DNA from: Nostoc sp. FACHB-973
Lineage (GTDB): Bacteria > Cyanobacteriota > Cyanobacteriia > Cyanobacteriales > Nostocaceae
Assembly (NCBI RefSeq): GCF_014698115.1
Contig: NZ_JACJSJ010000068.1
Span: forward strand, 1-45,692
DNA: 45,692 nucleotides
Reading direction: 5' to 3'
The translations under genes and the position numbers were made by a program. Below are positions 39,274 to 45,692 of the stretch, in pieces. The notes under the pieces were generated by a model that saw nothing but the letters and a program-made list of their open reading frames with translations, ran no database searches and was not told the origin of the DNA. How positions within the stretch are numbered: the first letter of the stretch is position 1; the number at the start of each line of letters is the position of its first letter.

Positions 39274-41158
39274 CTGGATAATGCGTAGACGCTCTTAGCG
39301 GCTTGTCGCAGACATCGCCCTCGCGTAATAAATTCCCACCTCTGTTAATCTCCACCTTGTCGGGGGTGGGTGGATTAATCAACTGCTGCAATACTGTGTT
39401 TAGGTTGCGAGTCCCGACTACTCCCCGTGTCATCGGGCAAAGTACCTGAACATCAGTGGCAGGATTAAAACCTAAACGGGGAATGAAATCAGCTATTAAC
39501 TCGCAGATTGCCTGTACACCATGTTCGGGCTGATGTCCGCCGCCGTGCCAAATACAGTCAGACACAGGATTGTCGGAGATTGGCTCGATTGTCGGATAAA
39601 TTCCTCGATTAATTTGGTGAGCAGCAGTGATAATAGCACTTGTTTGAGCTTGGCGAAATACCTGGTTCAACCGCACGACCGGAACTCGGCCAGAATTGAT
39701 CAAGTCAGCAAGTATTTGACCTGGCCCCACAGATGGTAACTGGTCAATGTCACCCACCAACAACAGTAGAGCGCCAGCCAATACTGCTTTAACCAAGGAG
39801 TAAGCCAGAAACAAATCAAGCATCGATGCTTCATCAACGATAATTGCTGTATGGGGCAAAGGATTCTCACTGTCACATTTAAATCCTCTTGTCCGGGGGT
39901 CAAATTCCAACAAGCGATGAATAGTCTTTGCTTCAAGTCCAGTCATTTCACCCAAACGTTGAGCAGCCCGTCCAGTTGGTGCAGCAAGAGCAATAGATTT
40001 CCCCATTGCTTTCCACAGGCTAACAATGGTGTGGGTAGTGAAAGTTTTTCCAACGCCAGGGCCACCAGTCAAAATCATGATTTTGGAGTAGGCTGCTGTT
40101 TCTACAGCTTGGCGTTGCTGTTCTGAAAGCTGGATTTTCCGGCTGGCTGTAAAGCGGTCAATCCAATCACGCACACGCTCAATGTCAGTGCCAACAGGAT
40201 TTTCCAAACGTTGGCGTATAAGTTGAGCTAAATTCTGTTCCGTATGAAAGTAAGTCGGTTTGTAGCAAAGTAGTGTTTTTTCTTCATCCCGCTCTCTAAT
40301 CAGTTCATCTGTTAGAGCCATATCTTTGATGATTTGTGCAATTGCTTCTTCTGTGGGCTGATGAGATTCGGTTGTCAGCAGTTTGATTACCGACTCAATC
40401 AATTCGCTTTGTGGCAGGTAACAGTGGCCATCTTCGGCAGCTTCACTTAAACAGTGGATAATTCCTGCACGGTAACGAAATTCTGAATCCGGGGCAATTC
40501 CTATATTTCTCGCAATCTTATCAGCAGTCAGAAAGCCAATACCGTAGATGTCAGCTGCTAGCTGGTAAGGGTTATGGATTACTGTAGCGATCGCTTCATC
40601 CTTATATTGCTTGTAAATCTTTACAGCATAAGTGGTAGAAACGCCATGCCCCTGGAGAAACACCATTACTTCTTTGATCGCTTTCTGAGTTAACCAGGCG
40701 TTTTTAATAAGAGTGATCCGTTTTTTGGCAATACCCTGGACTTCAATAAGTCGGTCAATTTGGTTTTCGATGATGTCCAGGGTTTCTAGCCCGAAGTGAG
40801 CAACAATCCGTCTTGCTGTGACTGGGCCAACACCTTTAATCAGCCCACTACCCAAGTATTTTTCAATTCCAGTGAGAGTAGCTGGTTTGGTTTCTTTGTA
40901 GTTGACTACTTGAAACTGGGGGCCAAATTGTGGATGATCCCGCCAGAAACCAGTTAGCTGTAGAGTTTGACCTGGTTGAATATTGGCAAAGGAACCAACA
41001 ATTGTTGTCAGTTCGTTGCTACGGGGACGGGTCAGCCTTGCCACAGTGTAACCCGATTCAGCAGAGTAAAAAGTTAGGCGTTCTACGACTCCGGTGATTG
41101 TTTCGTGTTGAGGAAAGGCACTTACTTGTTGAGGGGAAAGATTAGAGGGAGTGGACAT
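39263..41158 (-). CDS. recD2: RecD2-type helicase, N-terminal part, frameshifted near its end
   Basis: 631 residues covering the N-terminal domain, the helix-hairpin-helix-like region (LIKGVGPVTARRIVAHFG, about 105-122), Walker A GGPGVGKT (about 364-371), motif II DEASM (about 440) and later motifs. After REGD the frame enters 28 foreign bases and ends with CDKPLRASTHYPVDQ. The native length, rejoined with 38902-39273, is 742 residues, which fits RecD2. RecD2 is a 5'-3' DNA helicase in repair or plasmid processing. Without its C-terminal motifs the enzyme is probably inactive. Confidence 0.8.
   Translation of the reverse strand: MSTPSNLSPQQVSAFPQHETITGVVERLTFYSAESGYTVARLTRPRSNELTTIVGSFANIQPGQTLQLTGFWRDHPQFGPQFQVVNYKETKPATLTGIEKYLGSGLIKGVGPVTARRIVAHFGLETLDIIENQIDRLIEVQGIAKKRITLIKNAWLTQKAIKEVMVFLQGHGVSTTYAVKIYKQYKDEAIATVIHNPYQLAADIYGIGFLTADKIARNIGIAPDSEFRYRAGIIHCLSEAAEDGHCYLPQSELIESVIKLLTTESHQPTEEAIAQIIKDMALTDELIRERDEEKTLLCYKPTYFHTEQNLAQLIRQRLENPVGTDIERVRDWIDRFTASRKIQLSEQQRQAVETAAYSKIMILTGGPGVGKTFTTHTIVSLWKAMGKSIALAAPTGRAAQRLGEMTGLEAKTIHRLLEFDPRTRGFKCDSENPLPHTAIIVDEASMLDLFLAYSLVKAVLAGALLLLVGDIDQLPSVGPGQILADLINSGRVPVVRLNQVFRQAQTSAIITAAHQINRGIYPTIEPISDNPVSDCIWHGGGHQPEHGVQAICELIADFIPRLGFNPATDVQVLCPMTRGVVGTRNLNTVLQQLINPPTPDKVEINRGGNLLREGDVCDKPLRASTHYPVDQ
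39286..39313. repeat. 28-bp small dispersed repeat-like insertion breaking recD2
   Basis: Removing 39286-39313 (plus strand, starting TAGACGCTCTTAGCGGC) restores a continuous 742-codon RecD2 frame with the expected REGD-RIIQLTNDYN junction. The inserted sequence shares AGACGCTC with the 30-bp insertion in the composite repeat at 17699-17728. It is the size of the very small mobile repeats described in Nostoc. Confidence 0.75.
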
Positions 41159-41209
41159 TGCTTATGATCAGATGCCGCACATTATTACAATACTGGAATT
41201 CAGTTCAAT

Positions 41210-41229
41210 TATAGTACATAAATACTATA
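41210..41229. promoter_or_regulatory. inverted repeat upstream of recD2, possible operator
   Basis: TATAGTA (41210-41216) and TACTATA (41223-41229) form a 7-bp perfect inverted repeat with a 6-base spacer, about 50 bases upstream of the recD2 start. The minus strand reads TACTATAATT, which contains a good -10 box (TATAAT). It may be a promoter with an overlapping operator. Confidence 0.35.
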
Positions 41230-41367
41230 CTTTTTGAGATTACAGTAATAGTAGATGATAAAGTCGAAAATGCTTTGCTTCACTATACGATGACTACGAG
41301 CGCAAGCTATGGAAGCTACGCCTCAAAGGTTGGTAAGAGTGAAAGATGTTGTAAAAAACCGTAGATT

Positions 41368-42321
41368 TTACTCTAATAAAGCTTCAATTTGCCCTAACAA
41401 CTTCTCTAAAACTTTTGCTTTATTAGGATCTTCCCAGACTTTAGCTTGCTTAACTCGCTGATAGGCTTCCTTCATCCGATTAGTCAGAATATTCGGCTGA
41501 GAAGACTTAGGAGGTTGAACTGATTGAATGTAACTTTTGATATCTCTAACTGAAAGGTTTTCTTCAATAGTTTTCACTATAAGTTGATGTCGCTGATCTT
41601 CGTCTTTCAATTGAGCGATGATACGGGCTTTGGTATATTCTAGTTGTCCTTGGCGCAAAATTTCTAGAACATCTTTAGGTAAATTTAGTAAAGGTAGGCG
41701 ATGACTACGAAAACTGTCTGGAGTCAACCTACCTATTACTGAAAATATCTTTTCTACCATTTCCCATTGGTTACGAACAACGTTGTTCGTAGTTTCTGTT
41801 TTTTGCTTTTGGAGGTTAGCAATATGATTGAGTAGGGAAATAACTTCTCCTTGAGAGCATTCCAAGCGGATAGATAGCAGTTGCAAAATAGCTTCAGTTT
41901 CCTCAACCGGATTTAAATCTTCCCGTTGCAAATTTTCGAGGAGGGCGACTTGGAAAGCATCTTGATCATTGAGATGGCGGATAATAACCGGAACTTGCTC
42001 TATTCCAAGAGTTTGAGCAGCACGGTAGCGACGTTCACCAGCAATCAATTCATAATTACCGGATTCTAGCGGCCGTACAAGCAGTGGCTGCAAGATACCA
42101 TGTTCACGAATAGAAGCAACTAGGCTTTCCATTCCTTGAATTGAAAAATAACGCCGAGGCTGATGAGCAGCTAGGTGAATTTGAGTTATTAATAAAGATT
42201 GTTCAATAGATTGGTTTTCCGAGAGTTGAGGATTATTGGTAACTCCTACTAAGTCAAGGAATTGTCTTGTTTTATTCGGAAATTCCATTTCATCTGCCAT
42301 TGACAAGCGCCGCTTCGCCAT
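41368..42321 (-). CDS. parB: ParB family partition protein
   Basis: 317 residues. Central CTP-binding/ParB motif GERRYRAA (95-102) and ENLQREDLNPVEE (129-141), preceded by SIREHGILQPLLVRP (about 70-84). A C-terminal helical domain probably dimerises. ParB binds the centromere parS and works with ParA to segregate the plasmid. ATG at 42321 (MAKRRLSMADEME) is chosen; it sits one base after the ParA stop with AGGAG just upstream, so the two are translationally coupled. A perfect 20-bp palindrome inside the gene (41772-41791) is a candidate parS. Confidence 0.9.
   Translation of the reverse strand: MAKRRLSMADEMEFPNKTRQFLDLVGVTNNPQLSENQSIEQSLLITQIHLAAHQPRRYFSIQGMESLVASIREHGILQPLLVRPLESGNYELIAGERRYRAAQTLGIEQVPVIIRHLNDQDAFQVALLENLQREDLNPVEETEAILQLLSIRLECSQGEVISLLNHIANLQKQKTETTNNVVRNQWEMVEKIFSVIGRLTPDSFRSHRLPLLNLPKDVLEILRQGQLEYTKARIIAQLKDEDQRHQLIVKTIEENLSVRDIKSYIQSVQPPKSSQPNILTNRMKEAYQRVKQAKVWEDPNKAKVLEKLLGQIEALLE
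41772..41791. promoter_or_regulatory. perfect 20-bp palindrome, candidate parS centromere
   Basis: TACGAACAACGTTGTTCGTA is fully palindromic and lies inside parB. It does not match the chromosomal parS sequence, but plasmid ParB proteins use their own sites. It encodes TNNVVRN, in a linker-like part of the protein, so the sequence is free to be constrained at DNA level. I did not notice further copies. Confidence 0.5.
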
Positions 42322-42322
42322 A

Positions 42323-43075
42323 TTACTCCTGTTCTGCCATTTCCCTGGCGATTTCTTGATAAGGTTCAATCAATTTTCTTTCTGTGGTATACCGATGAAT
42401 TGGTTGACGCGCCAAGTTAGACTCTGGAAACTGAACAGACTTAGGAACTGGTTCAAAAATTTTGACCCCAGGAAGTTTAGTTTTAAGAGTTTTGAGAGCA
42501 TCTTGGGTCGTGAGTGTACGGTCTGCCATTGTAGGCAAGACTCCTAAAATTTGCAAATTGGGGTGAGTGTCTTCATCACGAAGACTTTCGATAGTTTCCA
42601 ATAATTGTCGTAAGCCTTCCAAAGCAAAGAACTGACATTGAACGGGGATCAAGACTGCATCTGCTGCCATTAGTGCATTTAGAGTCAACATCCCTAAGCT
42701 AGGTGGACAATCAATGAGGATATGAGCAAATTCTTGCCGTAAAGGATTCAATTTCTTTCTCAGGATTCGGCTATTATCTGCCGAGGTCAAAATTTGCTTT
42801 TCTCCAGATGCTAGAGATATGTCAGCCGGAATCAGCTTGATTCCGTACTCGGTGTCAATAATAGTTTCAGATGCGCTCTGTTTACGATCTGTAAGTACTT
42901 CATAGGCAGTCATCTGCCCTGGCTGAATCTTGATTCCTAGACCTGTGGTTAAATTGCCTTGGGGATCAAAGTCAACTACAAGGCAGGAGGAACTTTCTGC
43001 CAGCAATCCACTTAGTGCAATAGTAGAGGTTGTCTTGGCTACTCCTCCCTTTTGATTAGTAACTGCAATAATCAT
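42323..43075 (-). CDS. parA: ParA family partition ATPase
   Basis: 250 residues, a Walker-type ParA without an N-terminal DNA-binding domain (type Ib-like length). Deviant Walker A KGGVAKTT (9-16), a DFDPQGN motif (about 35-41) and ILIDCPPSLG (about 118-127) are present. It drives plasmid segregation together with ParB, the next gene in the operon. The promoter must lie in the AT-rich 250 bases upstream (43076-43332), which are shared with the divergent 43333 gene. Confidence 0.9.
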   Translation of the reverse strand: MIIAVTNQKGGVAKTTSTIALSGLLAESSSCLVVDFDPQGNLTTGLGIKIQPGQMTAYEVLTDRKQSASETIIDTEYGIKLIPADISLASGEKQILTSADNSRILRKKLNPLRQEFAHILIDCPPSLGMLTLNALMAADAVLIPVQCQFFALEGLRQLLETIESLRDEDTHPNLQILGVLPTMADRTLTTQDALKTLKTKLPGVKIFEPVPKSVQFPESNLARQPIHRYTTERKLIEPYQEIAREMAEQE

Positions 43076-43216
43076 ATTTTCTTAGTACTATGCGATTTTT
43101 GATGAAAAAACATATATATATTAGTTACAGAATGAACTGATTCTATGACAATTTAAGTAGACCGCAAAGATTTTCACAAGTTTTACACCAAAGTAATGAA
43201 AAACTAATGCTCCAAA

Positions 43217-43246
43217 TTGCTTGTTACCTAAAAAGCTAACTATACT
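43217..43246 (+). promoter_or_regulatory. possible sigma-70 promoter for the 43333 gene
   Basis: TTGCTT (43217-43222) and TATACT (43241-43246) are separated by 18 bases, about 85 bases upstream of the ATG at 43333. Only a sequence match; no transcript data. Confidence 0.35.
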
Positions 43247-43332
43247 TTCATTCTGGCGATGAGGAGCGATTTAGTGAAATAAATTGGCGCTTAAAATAAA
43301 CTTATTTCCCCAAGTCCACATAAAAAGTTCTG

Positions 43333-43926
43333 ATGAAATCAAAAGAGCGATCGCCCAAGTTACCTAAACAACAGCCAAAACCCAACGACCAAAGCCCAAA
43401 GCTTGACCTTGTTGCTTATAAACCAGTAGAAAAACAGCAGCCAACCTCTCAGCCTGACATTACTCCCAGTGTTGATCTGCCGTCAGTTGAGCAGCCAGCC
43501 CAAGCAGAGGTGATACCTCTTGTAAGGTCAAAGACAAACGCTGCTGAAAAACCGCAACATTTAGACAAAAGCAAAGCCAAAGATACCTCTTCTGACAAGA
43601 GAAAATCCAAATTACCGCAACAGCCCAAGCAACAGGGTCAATTGACAAAGAGCGATAAAGAAGAAGAGTTAGCGCCAGAACGCTGTCAACATATCCAGTT
43701 TTTGGACTGCGATAAACAAGTTGGGCGCGTGGTATTCGAGTGTTGGCACTGTCAGCAGGGAATAATTAGCGAGTTTACTGGGGAACCAGTAATGGGAGAA
43801 TACAAAGGTCATCCTTCATTAATTCAGGTGAAAGTCCAATGTCCTAATTGTGAGCAGACGGCGATCAGATTAACAACAGGTCAGGTGCTTTCGACAACAG
43901 CGATACCTTCACCTTGGCAGCAATGA
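43333..43926 (+). CDS. zinc-ribbon protein with a disordered basic N-terminal half
   Basis: 197 residues. The first 110 are rich in K, P, Q and S and probably disordered (EKQQPTSQPDITPSVD and similar). The C-terminal 80 hold CQHIQFLDC, then ECWHCQQG and QCPNCEQT, giving two CxxC pairs that probably bind zinc. Zinc-ribbon proteins with long basic linkers may contact nucleic acids. No family is recognised. Transcription is divergent from parA, so it may be controlled from the same region. The frameshifted lipoprotein gene follows 52 bases later on the same strand. Confidence 0.6.
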   Translation: MKSKERSPKLPKQQPKPNDQSPKLDLVAYKPVEKQQPTSQPDITPSVDLPSVEQPAQAEVIPLVRSKTNAAEKPQHLDKSKAKDTSSDKRKSKLPQQPKQQGQLTKSDKEEELAPERCQHIQFLDCDKQVGRVVFECWHCQQGIISEFTGEPVMGEYKGHPSLIQVKVQCPNCEQTAIRLTTGQVLSTTAIPSPWQQ

Positions 43927-43977
43927 TGGCATACTCCAAGATAAAGAGTGATTGGTGAAAGATATCCACGATTGATA

Positions 43978-44358
43978 ATGCAAAATTTGAAAATTTTACC
44001 CTCAATAATAACTGCACTAACGGCACTGACACTAACTAGTTGCAGCACTAGTACTGCTGAACAGTATGAAGCTACAGCACTCACCAGTTACTCCTGGCTC
44101 GTTTTGTATGCGAATAACCTAACCAGTGAACCACGACCCCGCATTGAAACCTTTGCTACTACTTCGGTGCTGAATCGAAATGGAGTAAAACCACCGGGAG
44201 AAGTAATTGGCCCAGATGATCGAGGGCTATGGTGGCCTACTTTACCTCCGCGGCCAAGTGTTGATGAAGTTGAACAACGCAAAAAATCTCCAGAAGAGGC
44301 AAGCAAACCTGAATTGGTCAAAAATGTAAAGTACTTTCCTGACTTATGGAGTGGGTAA
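43978..44358 (+). CDS. putative lipoprotein, frameshifted near its C-terminus
   Basis: 126 residues from ATG 43978. The signal peptide has a hydrophobic core (IITALTALTLTSC) ending in the lipobox LTSC, so the cysteine at about 22 would be lipid-modified and the protein anchored to a membrane. The mature part is proline-rich (DDRGLWWPTLPPRPSVDEV). The frame stops right after FPDLWSG. In the neighbouring frame the sequence continues as NTQNTLPTNYEVYRQVVKAY, so one base seems to have been gained near 44345. Family unknown. Possibly part of a transfer or surface system. Confidence 0.6.
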   Translation: MQNLKILPSIITALTALTLTSCSTSTAEQYEATALTSYSWLVLYANNLTSEPRPRIETFATTSVLNRNGVKPPGEVIGPDDRGLWWPTLPPRPSVDEVEQRKKSPEEASKPELVKNVKYFPDLWSG

Positions 44359-44527
44359 TACTCAGAACACGCTACCTACTAACTATGAAGTTTATCGACA
44401 AGTGGTAAAAGCTTACCCCCAAAGAACTCCTTTGGAATTGACTTTGGGTGTGAATGTTGAAGAAGAATTCAGAAGTCAGAATTCAGGAGTCAGAATCAAT
44501 CAGTCGGGGATTCAGACGCGCGACTGA
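44345..44527 (+). pseudogene. displaced C-terminal part of the lipoprotein gene
   Basis: The shifted frame reads GVGNTQNTLPTNYEVYRQ, KAYPQRTPLELTLGVN and then EEEFRSQNSGVRINQSG, ending at TGA 44525-44527. Removing one T near 44345 joins it to the lipoprotein frame as a 182-residue protein. The last 20 or so residues are encoded by the heptamer repeat, so the natural C-terminus has also been altered. Confidence 0.5.
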
Positions 44528-44600
44528 ATTGTTGCACCACCAAATCTATGATTTGGTGGGGGTTTTAAACCCGATTATTCATCCGCTTTTTCGGTCAAAA
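44487..44600. repeat. composite repeat element, copy 2
   Basis: Inverted homologue of 17679-17820 without the nested 30-bp insertion. Heptamer repeats flank it at 44463-44495 and 44637-44651. The interior contains the CACCAAATC/GATTTGGTG palindrome (44536-44556) and TTTTAAACCCGATTATTC. Bases 44528-45255 hold no gene. Confidence 0.75.
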
Positions 44601-44651
44601 AACATTGCTGTTAGCGGTAGCGGGGCGTTTAGCCCATTCTGACTCCTGACT

Positions 44652-44775
44652 CAATACGGTTCGGTTAAAGGGGAAAGGGAAAAGGGAAAAGGGTAATTTC
44701 AAGCCTTTTCCCTTTTCCCCTTACCCTTTTCCCAGCCCACATCAGAGATGAAAAATGCTTATCCGAACCGTATTG
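44652..44775. repeat. purine/pyrimidine hairpin repeat, copy 4, with 13-bp outer arms
   Basis: CAATACGGTTCGG (44652-44664) and CCGAACCGTATTG (44763-44775) are perfect inverted arms enclosing the G/A-rich arm (about 44667-44693) and its C/T-rich complement (about 44705-44733). Heptamer repeats abut both sides (44637-44651 and 44775-44796). The structure resembles a small non-autonomous element. Confidence 0.75.
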
Positions 44776-44991
44776 ACTCCTGACTCCTGAATTCTGTTCG
44801 ATAATTCAGTTGAGAAAGCTGAACCTGTAAGCAAGTAGTGACCCACTCGTTACGTATTCAGCAAGAAGTTAGAGATCAAAACTGAATTGCTTTTCAACAA
44901 TCTTATTGACAGTAAAGTATAAATCAAAGAGTCAAAAATGATCTAATTTAATTTTTGCTGCGTTGATAAAAAGATTTCAAATAATCCTATT

Positions 44992-45124
44992 GGGGGCTAT
45001 ATGGGGGCTATATATACCCCAACAATAGCTCAAGACTTTGATGAGATTTTGACCCCTATATAGGGTGTATATAGGTGCTAAATGGGGTACATCTGACTTT
45101 TTGATATTGTGTACCCCACTTAGC
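44992..45124. repeat. iteron-like array upstream of parM
   Basis: GGGGGCTATAT is repeated exactly in tandem (44992-45002, 45003-45013) and followed by ATACCCC. CCCCTATATAGGGT and TATATAGG motifs follow (about 45053-45076). Then come two 15-bp inverted arms, GCTAAATGGGGTACA (45077-45091) and TGTACCCCACTTAGC (45110-45124), with one mismatch. The array lies 130-260 bases before the ParM-like gene and could be its centromere (parC-like), an operator, or a replication origin. Confidence 0.55.
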
Positions 45125-45255
45125 CCCCAAGGGGTTATGATAAGCTCTTGAGATTAGGAAAAAAAGGGGAAGTTATTTTATTCTTCTTTCTCTTGCCCTT
45201 GCAGATCACTTGAACAGATAATTTTCACTTTCTTAAAGTTTATTACTTGGAGCCT

Positions 45256-45692
45256 ATGTCAAACATTCACACGGTACAAAAAATTTTTCCTGCGGGTTTC
45301 GATAACGGTTACGGAAGTCTCAAACTTTTAGTCGAAGGCTTTGAAGTAGTTCGTGTGCCCAGCTATATAACAAATGCCGAGATGGAAGATGTACCCGGAC
45401 GAGTAGTTTTTAACGGTAGTGCTTACACAGTCGGAGAGTCTGCCTACCGGACAGGGAATTATTTTGACCGCAACACAGACAATAATGAAAACAAAGTCAA
45501 CAACGCATTATTGACTTTATTGGGTGCATTGGCACATCTACCACACCGTAAAGCTTGGCACTTAAAATTAGTCGTCAGTTTACATGATGTTGCTCTGGCT
45601 AATGAACTACAAAAAGTACTCAATGGAGAATATCAGCCAATACTTGCTGGCAAGCAATCAGACGTAAAAGTAGAAGTCCTGAAAGTTGTGCT
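45256..45692 (+). CDS. ParM/StbA-like actin-family ATPase, 5' part
   Basis: ATG at 45256, with GGAG a few bases upstream, opens a frame that runs off the window end (145 codons visible). The start AGFDNGYGSLKLLVEGFEVV has the phosphate-1 pattern (D-x-G-Y/G-x-x-K) of actin-like plasmid ATPases. Later segments (VVFNGSAYTVGESAYRTGNY, NKVNNALLTLLGAL) fit the ParM/StbA family. ParM filaments push plasmid copies apart. The repeat array just upstream supports a partition locus. The C-terminus and any partner gene (ParR) are outside the window. Confidence 0.75.
   Translation, partial: MSNIHTVQKIFPAGFDNGYGSLKLLVEGFEVVRVPSYITNAEMEDVPGRVVFNGSAYTVGESAYRTGNYFDRNTDNNENKVNNALLTLLGALAHLPHRKAWHLKLVVSLHDVALANELQKVLNGEYQPILAGKQSDVKVEVLKVV

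Noticed and set aside
44454..44642. Plus-strand 62-codon open frame over repeats
   Set aside because: Entirely made of heptamer and composite-repeat sequence; no ribosome site.

Overview
The window looks like part of a large plasmid from a filamentous, Nostoc/Anabaena-type cyanobacterium. The HIP1 octamer GCGATCGC occurs all along it (for example near 2780, 3005, 4520, 9575, 9708, 10168, 10240, 11885, 30235, 34902). Heptamer repeats of the TCAGGAG type, purine/pyrimidine hairpin repeats and very small insertions of the kind known from heterocystous cyanobacteria are also present. A ParA/ParB operon and the start of a ParM/StbA-like actin ATPase mark it as a replicon with partition functions. 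I saw no rRNA, tRNA, ribosomal protein or CRISPR array. No replication initiator could be recognised.

Layout. 1-8.1 kb: a run of small plus-strand plasmid genes. They include a Ycf35-like (DUF1257) / DUF2997 / Ycf46-like AAA ATPase module, a WGR-domain gene split by a frameshift at an A7 run, several one- or two-span membrane proteins and a second frameshifted gene. 8.2-9.3 kb: a gene-free block with repeated GTGAC motifs beside a two-gene minus-strand operon. 9.4-14.1 kb: a tight plus-strand cluster built around a membrane-anchored FtsK/TraD/HerA-like P-loop ATPase, with small membrane proteins and an HNH-nuclease-like gene. 14.3-17.4 kb: a GAF-PAS-GAF diguanylate cyclase. 17.4-23 kb: decayed and mobile DNA, with a gene remnant, a composite repeat, a complete ISAs1-family IS with a 10-bp target duplication, a truncated paralogue, a methyltransferase and a sigma-factor fragment. 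23.3-28 kb (minus strand): an AIPR-family protein, a conserved unknown protein and a sigma-70 factor with a small zinc-ribbon gene. 28.3-33.4 kb: a membrane/AT-hook-like protein and a 1435-residue methyltransferase plus strawberry-notch helicase fusion resembling phage P1 DarB. 33.7-35.8 kb: a metallo-beta-lactamase-fold protein, an IS4 transposase tail and a pyrC gene lacking a substrate-binding arginine. 35.9-41.2 kb (minus strand): a tandem winged-helix protein, a second sigma plus zinc-ribbon cassette, and a recD2 helicase gene broken by a 28-bp insertion. 41.4-45.7 kb: parB and parA (with a 20-bp palindrome inside parB), a zinc-ribbon protein, a frameshifted lipoprotein gene, repeats, an iteron-like array and the start of parM.

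How the parts fit. Partition is provided by ParAB and probably by the ParM-like system. The FtsK-like cluster could serve DNA transfer. The methyltransferase-helicase could protect incoming DNA from restriction, and the AIPR protein may act in phage resistance. The two near-identical zinc-ribbon genes, each just downstream of a divergent sigma factor, suggest a plasmid-encoded transcription module. Several genes are damaged (WGR, 7799-8111, lipoprotein, recD2, sigma fragment, pyrC active site), so the region is under active repeat-driven decay. All functions come from reading the sequence; no database search was possible.
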